A stretch of 46,942 nucleotides of DNA from Acinetobacter baretiae (GCF_015627105.1 NZ_VTDM01000022.1:1-46942), one strand, 5' to 3'. Positions 1-9,712 are shown, counted from the first letter of the stretch. Notes: generated from the letters alone by a model not told the origin. Program-made: numbers and translations.

Positions 1-1
1 G

Positions 2-2590
2 AATAAAGTAATGTTGAAAGATGCGGTTATTAATGTTTCTAGATATGAACGCGACAATATAGGAAACATTGCAATCACAGATTTGACCAATGCTAATATT
101 TATGAGCAAGATATTAGTGATATTGGTCATGGTAGCGTAGTCTCACAAGTTATTGCTGGTGATGCTGCTGAAGGAACAATGAGTGGTTTAGCTAAAAATA
201 AATCACTTATTTATGCTGCTCAAACAACAAACGCAAAAGGTGAAAGTTTTGGATATGTAAACTTCTATGCCATGTTGGATTTAAATAAAAAATATGGTGT
301 GAAACTGTTTAATGCATCTTGGGGCGGGAAAAGTGGAGAGAGGTTGTCAAGACTTTCTATTGAAAGCAGACAAGCGGAAGAAGTTGTTAAAACAGGTTCT
401 TTGATGGTATTTGCAACAGGTAATGAATATCAGAAACAACCTAGCAATATGTCACTTATGCCAATTAATAATTTTATGTTAGAAAAAGGTATTCTAGCTG
501 TTACGGGAGTAGATGCATCTAAAAAGAAACTCTATCAAGAAAAAGATCAAGTAAACGGTGGTGCAAATGCTTGTGGAGATGCGGCTCGTTGGTGTTTGGC
601 TGCAGATTATGTTACTCAACCATATCGTTTAGACTCAAGTTTAGAAACATTTAACGTATATCATGGCACTTCATTTGCTACACCACAAGTTACATCAACA
701 GCTGCTTTAGTATGGTATGAGTATCCATGGATGACAGCTGATCAAGTGCGCCAAACTATACTTACTACAGCAGAATATATAGATGATGGTTCAACTTTTG
801 ATAAAAATAGGCCTTATAATAAAACAACAGGTTGGGGCTACTACAGTCTAGAAGATGCGGTTAATGGTCCCGCTGGATTCTATAGTGTATTTGGAACTAC
901 ATTCGATGCGAATGTAACCGTTGATAGTAGTTTTTTAAATGATATTAAAGGTGACTCTGGCCTTACTAAGCGTGGCCAAGCGACATTGTATGCGCTTGGG
1001 AATTACACTTATAAAGGCGATACAGATATTAAAGAGGGTCAATTCAACTACTACGGCGCCATGACAGGTATGATTTATATTTATCAAAATGCGACTGTTG
1101 CAAGTATGAGGGATTATTTATCGTCTGAAATACTAAAAGATCTAGCAGACTATAGTGGTATATCTGATACATCATTTAATTCGATGTATAATCGTGGCAC
1201 ATTATCTACCCAAACTGGTAATATTTCTGTGAGGAATTATATTCAAACCTCAACAGGTACTTTGTTGTATGATTTAGCACATATATTGAAGGTTAATACT
1301 GCGACTTTGTCAGGTAATCTTGATGTAACAACCACGAAACAACAGTTCACCTTGGGGAACTATACAGTTATCGATGCAAAAACTTCAATATTAGGAAAAT
1401 TTGATAAATTTAAAAGCATTTCTCCTTTCCTACAAATTAACAAATTAACATATAATCTGAATTCAGTGGTTGCTAATATAGGCTTTTCTGATGCGAGAAC
1501 ATCAGGAGTGATTCAATCTGCTGTAAGTGCTCCTGCAGGTCAACTGATTAACCAAATTACAGAGCAGGCTGTATCTGATTACACTTCTGGAGATGTACAA
1601 AGTAGTGCAGTTCAATATGCAGCAGGATTACAAACAGTGAGTAATAGTGTAAAAGCACAAACAATTCTCAATAGTAATTCAGGTTCTATTTTTGCAGAAA
1701 CCCCTTCTGTTTTATTACAAAATCAAGCAATGCTGGTTGATTCGATTGCACGTCGCACCAGTAATTTAACGGATGCTCGGTCAGGGGTATGGGCAAACAC
1801 GCAATATTTAAACAATAAAAATGGCGCGACAGGCTGGGATACTGTGAATTCTAGTATTACAGCGATAACAGCTGGTGTAGATCAATTAATAAACCCAGAT
1901 TTTGTACTGGGCGGTTATATCTCACAATATAAAGAATCTTCTAGCTTTAGCCTTAATGGTGATAAAAATAAAGTAGATATGATCTTTGGTGGTTTATATG
2001 GCAAGTATACTTTAGGTCAAAAATATATTTCCATGACTGCTCAGTATGGTGATGGTAATAGTAAATTTGATCGACGCATAGAAACTGGAACTACTGAGTT
2101 AAAATCTTCATCTTTAGGAAATATTAAAACTTATGGTATGTATTCGGAGTTTGGTTATCAATTTGATTTAAATCAGAAATTAATGATAAATCCATTTGTT
2201 GGATTAAGTTATGCGGCAATAAAACAGGGGGAAATTTATGAAAGCAATAGATATGGCCTTGCTGTAAATAAAATTGACTCAAATGAAACCCGAGCAAAAT
2301 TAGGGCTACATAGTTTATTTACACTCACAGATCAATTTAAATTAGGCGGATTTACAGAGTATAGCCATGTTGTTGATCGATCATTAGGTAATGTGACTAT
2401 TAAATCTAATATTGTACAATCATCTGTGAGTTATCAGGCCCCTGAATTCAAAAAAGGCTATATGACTTTAGGTTTAAATGGGCAGTACGAAACAATGAAT
2501 AAAAAATGGAAATTCTTTGGTGATATTGCTTATCTAAATAGTAGTAAATCAAATTATCAAGGGCAAGTCGGTGTGAAATATAGCCATTAA
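2..2590 (+). CDS. Subtilisin-like (S8) autotransporter serine protease, 5' end outside window
   Basis: Secreted protease of type V secretion: an S8 subtilisin passenger followed by a C-terminal outer-membrane beta-barrel. The reading frame is open to the left edge, so the ATG at 11 is probably internal and the gene is partial. Counting from that Met, the catalytic His is in DIGHGS (about 40), the oxyanion Asn in LFNASWGG (about 101) and the nucleophile in HGTSFATP (Ser about 221). The Asp of the triad and the signal peptide are not visible and should lie upstream. From about residue 575 to the end the sequence alternates short strands typical of an autotransporter beta-domain. The last residues are VKYSH, so the usual terminal aromatic residue is missing. 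Substrate unknown. Family assignment is firm; biological role is inference. Confidence 0.9.
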   Translation, partial: NKVMLKDAVINVSRYERDNIGNIAITDLTNANIYEQDISDIGHGSVVSQVIAGDAAEGTMSGLAKNKSLIYAAQTTNAKGESFGYVNFYAMLDLNKKYGVKLFNASWGGKSGERLSRLSIESRQAEEVVKTGSLMVFATGNEYQKQPSNMSLMPINNFMLEKGILAVTGVDASKKKLYQEKDQVNGGANACGDAARWCLAADYVTQPYRLDSSLETFNVYHGTSFATPQVTSTAALVWYEYPWMTADQVRQTILTTAEYIDDGSTFDKNRPYNKTTGWGYYSLEDAVNGPAGFYSVFGTTFDANVTVDSSFLNDIKGDSGLTKRGQATLYALGNYTYKGDTDIKEGQFNYYGAMTGMIYIYQNATVASMRDYLSSEILKDLADYSGISDTSFNSMYNRGTLSTQTGNISVRNYIQTSTGTLLYDLAHILKVNTATLSGNLDVTTTKQQFTLGNYTVIDAKTSILGKFDKFKSISPFLQINKLTYNLNSVVANIGFSDARTSGVIQSAVSAPAGQLINQITEQAVSDYTSGDVQSSAVQYAAGLQTVSNSVKAQTILNSNSGSIFAETPSVLLQNQAMLVDSIARRTSNLTDARSGVWANTQYLNNKNGATGWDTVNSSITAITAGVDQLINPDFVLGGYISQYKESSSFSLNGDKNKVDMIFGGLYGKYTLGQKYISMTAQYGDGNSKFDRRIETGTTELKSSSLGNIKTYGMYSEFGYQFDLNQKLMINPFVGLSYAAIKQGEIYESNRYGLAVNKIDSNETRAKLGLHSLFTLTDQFKLGGFTEYSHVVDRSLGNVTIKSNIVQSSVSYQAPEFKKGYMTLGLNGQYETMNKKWKFFGDIAYLNSSKSNYQGQVGVKYSH

Positions 2591-2814
2591 TTTTTTATAG
2601 TAATATAAAAAAGCCTTATGTATAAAATATTTAGAAGTTTTTTGTTCAAAAAATTAATTTTTCTATGATATGGCCTGAATCATTTTGAGTTAGAGCAATA
2701 ATTCTAAGACAAAAGGCTAATTGTATTTGATGATAAAATTTAGCTAACCTAGAGGGTAAACCTTGCTATTATACCTTTTTTATAGTGTGTAATAAAATTT
2801 GATCTCAAAATACT

Positions 2815-2848
2815 GCCCATTTATAAAATAAATAATGGGCTATATTTT
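2815..2848 (+). terminator. Possible terminator hairpin upstream of pnt operon
   Basis: GCCCATT at 2815-2821 pairs with AATGGGC at 2834-2840, followed by TATATTTTT. It lies about 225 bases after the autotransporter stop, so it could end that transcript or attenuate a leader of the pnt operon. The stem is only 7 bp with a 12-base loop. Confidence 0.35.
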
Positions 2849-2876
2849 TGTGTAAAATGCGTAGAGTAGATGAGTC

Positions 2877-2904
2877 GCGGGCAAGTCGTAAATATGACAA
2901 CCGC
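2877..2904 (+). promoter_or_regulatory. Structured leader element before pntAA
   Basis: GCGG (2877-2880) pairs with CCGC (2901-2904), enclosing an asymmetric purine-rich internal loop and an inner stem GTCGT/ATGAC (2885-2889 with 2894-2898) capped by AAAT. It ends 36 bases before the pntAA start codon. It does not match any riboswitch I can name; function is unknown and chance folding is possible. Confidence 0.25.
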
Positions 2905-2940
2905 CATGTTTAAACAATTGCATTAGCTTGGGGAATACTC

Positions 2941-4068
2941 ATGCAGATTGGAATACCAACCGAAGTTGTAACAGATGAAAAGCGTGTGGCAGCAACACCA
3001 GAAACTGTGAAAAAGTTAATTGGTGCTGGTCATGGCGTGGTGATTGAGCGTGGTGCAGGCACCAACTCAGCATATCTTGATACTGCCTATGAACAAGTAG
3101 GTGCGGTCATTGTAGATAATGCTTACCAAGGCAGTGATATTATTTTAAAAGTAAGAGCGCCATTTGGTGACGAAATTAAAGCCATAACATCTGGTACCAT
3201 TGTGGTTGCGATGTTTGATCCATTTCGTAACACCGAGTTAGATGAATTTGCAAAACAAGGCATTTCAGCATTTTCACTTGAACTGTTGCCACGTACGTTA
3301 TCACGTGCACAAAATATGGATGTACTTTCATCTCAAGCTAACCTTTCGGGTTACAAATCTGTGCTACTTGCAGCCACTGAATATCAGGGCTTATTTCCAA
3401 TGTTAATGACTGCTGCAGGTACTGTGAAACCTGCACGTGTGGTTGTTATGGGAGTAGGTGTTGCGGGTTTACAAGCCATTGCAACAGCAAAACGTTTAGG
3501 TGCTGTGGTTGAAGCCACAGATTTACGCCCAACTGCCAAAGAGCAAGTCGAATCTTTAGGTGGTAAATGGTTAGATGTACCGATGTCACCAGAAGAACAA
3601 CAGCGCGCAGATGATGCTTTGAAAAATGGTTATGGTTGGACACCGGGTGAACAATACATTAAAGATCAATCTGTCATTGTAGATAAAGCCGTGAGCAATG
3701 CAGATATTGTCATCACTACAGCTTTACTACCAGGTCGCAATGCGCCACGCCTTATTCATGCGGCAACCATTGAAAAAATGAAAGCGGGTTCAGTTATTTT
3801 AGATATGGCTGTAGAAACCGGTGGTAATGTTGAAGGTTCTGTAGTTAATCAAACAGTAGTGACTCAAAATGGCGTGAAAATTTTAGGTGTGCCAAATATT
3901 CCATCTACAGTTGCAAAAGAAGCATCTGCACTATATTCACGTAATGTATTTAATTTTGTCAGTACTTTATTTGATGAAAATCAGAAAGTTAAAATTAATT
4001 TAGATGATGAAATTCAAAAAGCATTATTAGTGGCACATGACGGCCAACTATTGCTAAAACGAGGTTAA
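2941..4068 (+). CDS. pntAA: NAD(P) transhydrogenase subunit alpha part 1 (NAD(H)-binding domain I)
   Basis: Soluble NAD(H)-binding component of the proton-translocating transhydrogenase, which couples hydride transfer between NADH and NADP+ to the proton gradient and so supplies NADPH. The 375 residues have the alanine dehydrogenase/PNT fold: N-terminal half with [11 protein letters not shown] (about 63-73) and a Rossmann segment [20 protein letters not shown] (about 166-186) followed by an acidic strand end in EATDLRP. The chain stops after domain I, so the subunit is of the split type known from Rhodospirillum rubrum, with the membrane part on the next gene. GGGGA lies 6-7 bases before the ATG. 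First gene of pntAA-pntAB-pntB, with 10-11 base gaps. Confidence 0.96.
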   Translation: MQIGIPTEVVTDEKRVAATPETVKKLIGAGHGVVIERGAGTNSAYLDTAYEQVGAVIVDNAYQGSDIILKVRAPFGDEIKAITSGTIVVAMFDPFRNTELDEFAKQGISAFSLELLPRTLSRAQNMDVLSSQANLSGYKSVLLAATEYQGLFPMLMTAAGTVKPARVVVMGVGVAGLQAIATAKRLGAVVEATDLRPTAKEQVESLGGKWLDVPMSPEEQQRADDALKNGYGWTPGEQYIKDQSVIVDKAVSNADIVITTALLPGRNAPRLIHAATIEKMKAGSVILDMAVETGGNVEGSVVNQTVVTQNGVKILGVPNIPSTVAKEASALYSRNVFNFVSTLFDENQKVKINLDDEIQKALLVAHDGQLLLKRG

Positions 4069-4078
4069 GGGGATAGGT

Positions 4079-4396
4079 ATGATTGAAACAATTACTATTT
4101 TTGTTTTGGCAATTTTTGTCGGCTATTATGTAGTTTGGGGGGTTACACCTGCATTGCATACACCACTTATGGCAGTGACCAATGCGCTGTCTTCAATTGT
4201 GATTGTGGGTGCAATGATTCAAACCACAGGATTACCTGTATTGGGCATCGATGCCAACGTTGCGTTTCAAAGCGTAAATACAGTCAGTATTTTGGGTGCG
4301 GTAGCAGTATTTTTGGCAAGTATTAATATTTTTGGTGGTTTTGCGGTAACCGCACGCATGCTAGAAATGTTTAAGCCAAAGCAAAAGAAAAACTAA
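4079..4396 (+). CDS. pntAB: NAD(P) transhydrogenase subunit alpha part 2 (membrane domain)
   Basis: Small membrane subunit forming part of the proton channel (domain II) of the transhydrogenase. The 105 residues are hydrophobic almost throughout, with about three to four helices (roughly 3-20, 30-52, 63-90), and end in the basic tail FKPKQKKN, as expected for the inside of the membrane. In enteric bacteria this part is fused to PntA; here it is separate. AGGGGATAG precedes the start and the gene lies 10 bases after pntAA, so translation is probably coupled. Confidence 0.95.
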   Translation: MIETITIFVLAIFVGYYVVWGVTPALHTPLMAVTNALSSIVIVGAMIQTTGLPVLGIDANVAFQSVNTVSILGAVAVFLASINIFGGFAVTARMLEMFKPKQKKN

Positions 4397-4407
4397 GGGG
4401 CTAAATC

Positions 4408-5859
4408 ATGGAGTTTATTCGAGAAAGTGCAGGTTGGCTTTATTTAGTTGGCGCAATACTGTTTATTTTAACTTTACGTGGTTTATCTAGCCCTAAAACA
4501 GCAATTCGTGGTAATACCTACGGCATGGTAGCCATGGCAATTGCAGTTGTTACCACCTTTTTTGTGGTTGATCACGTAGTCGTTTGGTTGATTTTAGCAC
4601 CAATGGCGTTGGGTGCTGTCGTGGGTATTGCTCGTGCTCGTACTGTACCTATGACTCAAATGCCAGAAACAGTTGCTTTAATGCACTCATTGGTTGGTCT
4701 ATCTGCAGTACTGATTGCAGTCGCTGCTATTTTGCACAATAACCATTTAGTGGCATTGTTTAGCGAAAATGCCGCAGCTTTACAGCAAGCGGGTGTTGAG
4801 CAAACTCACATGAGCAAAGTTCACTTTTTTGAACTATTTGTAGGCTGTTTTGTAGGCGCAATTACGTTTACAGCATCTTTATTTGCTTATGGTAAGTTGG
4901 CTGCGAAAAAATGGGCAAAAACAATTGCTGGTGGGTGGGTTAAACCACTACAAGCGGTTTTATTTATTGTTATGTTGGGTTGTGGGGCTTACTTCTTTAC
5001 AAGTGGTAACATGACTGCATTTTGGCTCATGACCATTTTTGCACTTGCATTTGGTTGGGTTTGGATTGCACCTGTTGGTGGTGGTGACATGCCAGTTGTG
5101 GTTTCACTATTAAACTCATTTTCTGGTTGGGCAGCAGCGGGAATTGGATTTACTTTAGAAAATAATATGTTGATTGTGGCTGGATCTCTTGTCGGTTCAT
5201 CAGGCGCAATTTTGTCTTATATTATGTGTAAAGCAATGAACCGTAGCATTATTAACGTACTCTTTGGCGGAGCAATGGCAGGTGGAGCTGCTGTAGCAAC
5301 ATCAGGTGCTCAAGTTGAAAGAAATCATCGCTCGGGTTCTGCAGACGATGCTGGTTTCTTAATGTCAAATGCAGATAGTGTCGTAATTGTGCCAGGTTAT
5401 GGTATGGCTCAGGGACGTGCGCAAAATGCGGTGAAAGAATTATCGACTGTATTGAAAGAGCAAGGGGTTAAGGTTCGCTTTGCAATCCACCCTGTTGCGG
5501 GTCGTATGCCCGGTCATATGAACGTACTATTGGCTGAAGCTGATGTGCCTTATGATGATATTTTGGAAATGGATGAAATTAACTCAGACTTTCCTGCAAC
5601 AGATGTTGTGCTAGTGATTGGTGCAAATGATGTTGTAAACCCAGGTGCAAAAGATAATCCAGGTTCACCAATTTATGGTATGCCAATTTTAGAAGCATAC
5701 AAAGCACGCACCATTATGGTCATTAAGCGCTCTATGGCGACAGGTTATGCTGGATTAGATAACGACTTATTCTATAATGAAAAAACCATGATGATTTTTG
5801 GTGATGCGAAGAAAGTTGTAGAAGATATGACTAAATCAATTAATGGTTCAGGTCACTAA
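4408..5859 (+). CDS. pntB: NAD(P) transhydrogenase subunit beta
   Basis: Completes the transhydrogenase: N-terminal half (about 1-290) carries the remaining transmembrane helices of the proton channel, C-terminal part (about 300-483) is the NADP(H)-binding domain III. Visible domain III signatures are VPGYGMAQGRAQNAVKEL near residue 328, GRMPGHMNVLLAEADVPYD, GANDVVNPGA and GYAGLDNDLFY near the end. The length of 483 is normal for PntB. Preceded by AAGGGGCT and 11 bases after pntAB, so it is the last gene of the operon; two hairpins follow its stop codon. Confidence 0.97.
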   Translation: MEFIRESAGWLYLVGAILFILTLRGLSSPKTAIRGNTYGMVAMAIAVVTTFFVVDHVVVWLILAPMALGAVVGIARARTVPMTQMPETVALMHSLVGLSAVLIAVAAILHNNHLVALFSENAAALQQAGVEQTHMSKVHFFELFVGCFVGAITFTASLFAYGKLAAKKWAKTIAGGWVKPLQAVLFIVMLGCGAYFFTSGNMTAFWLMTIFALAFGWVWIAPVGGGDMPVVVSLLNSFSGWAAAGIGFTLENNMLIVAGSLVGSSGAILSYIMCKAMNRSIINVLFGGAMAGGAAVATSGAQVERNHRSGSADDAGFLMSNADSVVIVPGYGMAQGRAQNAVKELSTVLKEQGVKVRFAIHPVAGRMPGHMNVLLAEADVPYDDILEMDEINSDFPATDVVLVIGANDVVNPGAKDNPGSPIYGMPILEAYKARTIMVIKRSMATGYAGLDNDLFYNEKTMMIFGDAKKVVEDMTKSINGSGH

Positions 5860-5868
5860 ACAGATGAA

Positions 5869-5896
5869 CCAAACCTTGTGAAGTTACAAGGTTTGG
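5869..5896. terminator. Inverted repeat after pntB
   Basis: Perfect 11-bp stem: 5869-5879 (CCAAACCTTGT) with 5886-5896 (ACAAGGTTTGG), six-base loop, starting 10 bases after the pntB stop codon. No T-run follows on the plus strand, so it may protect the 3' end or act with the next hairpin rather than terminate alone. Confidence 0.5.
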
Positions 5897-5910
5897 TGGT
5901 CTTGAAAATA

Positions 5911-5938
5911 AAAAAGCCACAATCATTGTGGCTTTTTT
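5911..5938. terminator. Bidirectional intrinsic terminator between pntB and rsfS
   Basis: AAAAAGCCACAA (5911-5922) pairs with TTGTGGCTTTTT (5926-5937) around a 3-base loop. The A-run on the left becomes the T-run for the minus strand, so the site serves the convergent genes pntB and rsfS. Confidence 0.9.
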
Positions 5939-5952
5939 AGGTCTTGTCGCTT

Positions 5953-6348
5953 TTATTGCGTATTAGTTGTACGCCATAAGCTTTCTAGATCATAGAATTG
6001 TCGTGCTGTAGGTAGCATAATGTGTACAACAATATGGCCTAAATCAACAAGCACCCATTCTGCATCACGTTCGCCTTCAATACCAATTGGACGAAAACCT
6101 GCTTTACGAGCTTCGTCAGCGACATTATCTGCTAATGCTTTCACGTGTCTTGTTGATGTGCCACTTGCGATCACAATCGCATCTGCAACATTACTGATCG
6201 TGCTGATATCTAGCTCAAGAATATCTTTTGCTTTTACATCTGTAAGTGCTTCATGTATAACTTTTAAACAGTCTTGTACATCTTGAGATTGTATTTGACC
6301 TAAATTGTCGTGAGAATTAGAAGCGCTGGGCGATGGTTCTAAATTCAT
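5953..6348 (-). CDS. rsfS: Ribosome silencing factor RsfS
   Basis: RsfS binds ribosomal protein uL14 and blocks subunit joining, lowering translation in stationary phase or starvation. The 131 residues show the DUF143/Iojap fold: CLKVIHEALTDVKAKDILEL (about 27-46), DAIVIASGTSTRHVKALADN (about 56-75), then GERDAEWVLVDLGHIVVHIM and RQFYDLESLW near the C terminus. About 25 extra N-terminal residues (Ser/Asn/Gln-rich) precede the conserved domain, so a later start is possible, but no better internal Met exists. In many gammaproteobacteria the gene sits between nadD and rlmH; here neither is adjacent. Confidence 0.95.
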   Translation of the reverse strand: MNLEPSPSASNSHDNLGQIQSQDVQDCLKVIHEALTDVKAKDILELDISTISNVADAIVIASGTSTRHVKALADNVADEARKAGFRPIGIEGERDAEWVLVDLGHIVVHIMLPTARQFYDLESLWRTTNTQ

Positions 6349-6488
6349 AAAACTTCATTTTTCCAAATATATGGTTGACCGAGTAATATATCTTTTTTAG
6401 TTGAAAAATTCAATTATTGTACAGATAAAAACCAGATAAATTGTGATTCATCATTACAAAATAATAGAAGTCGGTCTGTAATCAATCA

Positions 6489-6626
6489 CTAAACCGTGGT
6501 TTTTTTATCTGTCACTGTTGTTGCTTTAACATATTTGTCTAAAGGAATGGTGCTTGAGTGATTCGATGTATGAAAACTCAAAGGCGTTGCGAATAATAAA
6601 GCAAAAACAATAAGCATTTTTTTCAT
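6489..6626 (-). CDS. Small secreted peptide (45 residues), function unknown
   Basis: A short reading frame with a clear signal peptide: MKKMLIVFALLFATPLSF, then a polar Thr/Ser/Lys tail ending in TDKKTTV. The mature part would be about 25-28 residues. AAAGAG lies 4-5 bases before the ATG (minus strand), a good ribosome-binding site. It stands alone between gacS and rsfS, both on the same strand. The Lys start, hydrophobic core and small residues before the cleavage zone argue against chance. A longer overlapping frame at 6526-6723 has no such features. I do not recognise a family. Confidence 0.6.
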   Translation of the reverse strand: MKKMLIVFALLFATPLSFHTSNHSSTIPLDKYVKATTVTDKKTTV

Positions 6627-6761
6627 AGTGCTCTTTATAAAAATCTTTTAAGTGGTTATATCGAAAACAAGTTATTTTATGTAAATGATAATACGTCAAC
6701 TTTTTCAATGTGACAATAGTCACACTTTAAATTATTTTTGGGTATTTTATATTTTGATGAT

Positions 6762-9566
6762 TTATATTTTATGAATTTGATGCTGTGCCGCTTTTCTCGT
6801 TTGTTCGATGACTTGTTTGAGTTCATTAAATCGTTCTAATGTTTCTTCAATAAAGCGTTGGTCTGCTTTTCGTTGTTGTTTACGTAATGTGGAAATAAAT
6901 TGCTCAAAGTCTCCAGTGACTTCTTGTAAACGTATTGTTCCGACATAACGAGTGGCACCATATAAACGATGTAAAACATGTTCAAGCTGAGGAAAGTCTT
7001 CTAATTCAATCAAAGAATGCATTTCATTAATTTCGGTATCAAAGCTATCAATGAGCATTTTAATTAAATCAATAGCAAGTTCTTCTTTATTGGCTGCCAA
7101 TTTGACACTTTGAGCCCAGTCTAAAATATTTATATCTATGTTTTGATCACGTTGCATATTGGTATGAGGATGTTTTTGCTCGAATCGATGGTTATTTGTC
7201 CATGTAGTGAGGATGTGTATCAGTTGCTCAATTTGAATTGGTTTTGTGACATAGTCATTCATACCAACAGTGAGTAGTTTTTCTTTTTCATCAGATAAGG
7301 CGTGCGCTGTAAGTGCAATAATTGGCAATATTGTGGTGTTTTCTGTGGTTGATTCTAAAGAGCGAATCGCACGTGTGGTATCAATTCCTGACATCACAGG
7401 CATTTGAATATCCATAAACACCAAATCGAAGGGTGTATTTTGTTGCCAATGCTGTTTAATTAAGTTAAGTGCATCTTGACCGCTCAATGCCTTTGTTGTT
7501 TTGACTTTAAGTTCGCCAAGCAATGCTTCAAGAACAATTAAATTGGGTAAATGATCATCTACTGCAAGAATGTGTAGTCCTTGACCGTCAAATGTTTGTT
7601 GTTTGTGGTTTGGGGTATTAATTTTTTGATTCTTGAGCGTTTGTAATAAAGCATGTCTGCTGAGTGGTTGATACAATGGTGTTGCATCGTAGTCAGCAAG
7701 AACATTCGGCTCAAGTGACATTTGATAACCATAAATGGCCAAATTTCCTTGATATCGAGAGCGAATTTCTTTTAATAAGGTATGTGTGTCTCCGCCATGA
7801 TCTACAATAACCCATGTGTTTTTATGCTTTGGTAATTGGTTTAGGCGACTAAACAAATCTAAAATTGAGCTACTGGCTTGGTGATGAATATGATCATTGT
7901 TGAGATATTGATTTAAAATATAAGCAGTTTTAAGGTGGGAAATAAAAGAAACCACATGAATATTTGATAAATCTTCGGTATGTTGTGTGGCTTGTTCTAT
8001 TTCAAACTGTGCTGTAAACCAAAAGGTTGATCCTTTTTCTGGTGTTGTTTTGCCTTGATTGTCTTCAAAGCCAATTTCACCGTGCATCATTTGTACTAAT
8101 TGTTTTGAAATAGCCAGCCCAAGTCCTGTGCCACCAAATTGACGAGTGATAGAGGTATCGACTTGTGAAAACGAATCAAAAAGTTTCTTTTGATCGGTTT
8201 CATGTACACCAATCCCACTGTCTTGTACGCTAAAGTAGATATGACATTGTCGATGATCTGCACTTTGTAACTGACTATGGACAATAATTTCACCGCTGGC
8301 CGTAAATTTAATGGCATTTGAAATAAGATTGGTGAGAATTTGTTTAAATCGAAGTGGATCACCAACAACACGTTGTGGTAATTCTGGTGCAAAGAAAAAA
8401 GCCATATAAATGTTTTTTTCAGCTGCAAGGGGTGACAGCATGTCCATGACATCAAACATGGTTTCTTCTAAATCAAAAGATGCCATTTCTAATTCTAATT
8501 TTCCTGCATCAATCTTTGAAAAATCAAGAACATCATTGATTAATGCCAACAGATGTGCTGAAGATTTTCTGATGGTTTGAAGGTATAAGTTTTGATCATT
8601 AGTCAGATTGCTTTGTCTAAGCATAAGGTGAATAAAACCGTCAATGCTATTGAGCGGTGTGCGTAATTCATGACTGATATTGGCTAAAAATACAGATTTC
8701 GATTGGTTTGCAGACACTGCTTGATCACGTGCTTGGCGATAAGTGATGTTTTGCATTTCAAGTGTATCTAAAGTGCGTCTTAAATCATCTTCTGTTTGTT
8801 CGGTATGATCTCTAAGTTCTAAAAAGCTATAATGTAAACGCTCAAAGGTATGCTCTAAGTCTTTTTCAAGTAACTGTAGTTCACTACTACTTTGTGAGGT
8901 AATGGGTTCATTGAGGTTGTCTGCATGTACTCGTTGTAGTTGCATACGTATTTCGTATAAGGGGGCAACCCAACGCCGTGAGTAAAAATTCAGACACATC
9001 ATGAGTAAGAGTAATGTAATGAATGTGGTGATCAAAATTGCGATTAAAATGTGATAATGCGCTAATTCTAAAGGTTTATTATCTAAAGAAATAACCAGCC
9101 AACCTTGCTGGCCTGTATGGTTTGATGTGAATTGTTGTGCATAAATGCTGTTGCCATGGTTGGGTATAGGGCCAACAAAACGAGAGCTACTCGATAAAGT
9201 TGGCCATGATAAGTTATTTCGATTACCAATACTTAAAATGACGTGATTCGATTGATTGACTAATGCAACCCGTTGTAACTGTGGGTCACTGAGCATGCGC
9301 TGTAAAATGCTTTGAGCTTGACTGTTGAGTGTTGGTTTTTTCTCGATTGTTTCAAAAAGTAACTGTGCACTGTGTTGGTAACGCGTTAGAATTGTAATTG
9401 CAGCATAGTGTTGTTGTTGTTGAGCAGATTGGCGAGTTTCTTTTAATATAAAATAAGTACCTACCATGGCTAAAATGGTAATAGGTATAAAAATAAGTAA
9501 TACCAATTGGCCGTATGCATGGTTGAACGGGAGTTGCTGTAAAATATTTTTTTTGTATTTCGCCAT
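6762..9566 (-). CDS. gacS: Hybrid sensor histidine kinase GacS/BarA
   Basis: Inner-membrane unorthodox sensor kinase of the Gac/Rsm-type global regulatory system, passing phosphate to a GacA/UvrY response regulator that is not in this window. Domains in order: TM1 about 20-41; periplasmic segment about 42-168; TM2 about 171-193; HAMP about 195-250; coiled coil to 290; HisKA with ISHELRTPLN (His299); HATPase with NLISNAIKF, DSGIGV and GGTGLGLAIS (about 412-486); a receiver with FMDIQMPVMSG (Asp719); and a C-terminal HPt with HRLYGATRYVG (His866). The 540-650 stretch looks like a degenerate receiver. Length of 934 is typical. It is divergent from cysM. The pairing of gacS with a cysM-rlmD-relA-mazG block recalls the Pseudomonas and enteric barA-rlmD-relA orders. 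Confidence 0.95.
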   Translation of the reverse strand: MAKYKKNILQQLPFNHAYGQLVLLIFIPITILAMVGTYFILKETRQSAQQQQHYAAITILTRYQHSAQLLFETIEKKPTLNSQAQSILQRMLSDPQLQRVALVNQSNHVILSIGNRNNLSWPTLSSSSRFVGPIPNHGNSIYAQQFTSNHTGQQGWLVISLDNKPLELAHYHILIAILITTFITLLLLMMCLNFYSRRWVAPLYEIRMQLQRVHADNLNEPITSQSSSELQLLEKDLEHTFERLHYSFLELRDHTEQTEDDLRRTLDTLEMQNITYRQARDQAVSANQSKSVFLANISHELRTPLNSIDGFIHLMLRQSNLTNDQNLYLQTIRKSSAHLLALINDVLDFSKIDAGKLELEMASFDLEETMFDVMDMLSPLAAEKNIYMAFFFAPELPQRVVGDPLRFKQILTNLISNAIKFTASGEIIVHSQLQSADHRQCHIYFSVQDSGIGVHETDQKKLFDSFSQVDTSITRQFGGTGLGLAISKQLVQMMHGEIGFEDNQGKTTPEKGSTFWFTAQFEIEQATQHTEDLSNIHVVSFISHLKTAYILNQYLNNDHIHHQASSSILDLFSRLNQLPKHKNTWVIVDHGGDTHTLLKEIRSRYQGNLAIYGYQMSLEPNVLADYDATPLYQPLSRHALLQTLKNQKINTPNHKQQTFDGQGLHILAVDDHLPNLIVLEALLGELKVKTTKALSGQDALNLIKQHWQQNTPFDLVFMDIQMPVMSGIDTTRAIRSLESTTENTTILPIIALTAHALSDEKEKLLTVGMNDYVTKPIQIEQLIHILTTWTNNHRFEQKHPHTNMQRDQNIDINILDWAQSVKLAANKEELAIDLIKMLIDSFDTEINEMHSLIELEDFPQLEHVLHRLYGATRYVGTIRLQEVTGDFEQFISTLRKQQRKADQRFIEETLERFNELKQVIEQTRKAAQHQIHKI

Positions 9567-9712
9567 GACTCAGTGTAAGAGGCTTATTTCGTATTTATTT
9601 TAGCATGTTTGTGGTTGATATGATGTAGCATGTTGCGAATAAAGCCTGTGAAATGAGTGCAGCAGCCTGCTTTTTTTCATACAATCATCGCACCGAGAAA
9701 AATGTAACGACT

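Larger units (their letters stand above)
2591..2940. other. Intergenic region between autotransporter and pnt operon
   Basis: About 350 bases of AT-rich sequence without a credible gene. It holds a terminator-like hairpin (2815-2848) and, just before pntAA, a small two-stem structure (2877-2904). I could not choose a convincing promoter, although it must contain the one for the pnt operon. Confidence 0.6.

Noticed and set aside
6526..6723. 65-codon minus-strand frame
   Set aside because: It overlaps the signal-peptide frame at 6489-6626, lacks a ribosome-binding site and has a chance-like composition rich in Tyr, His, Cys and Phe.
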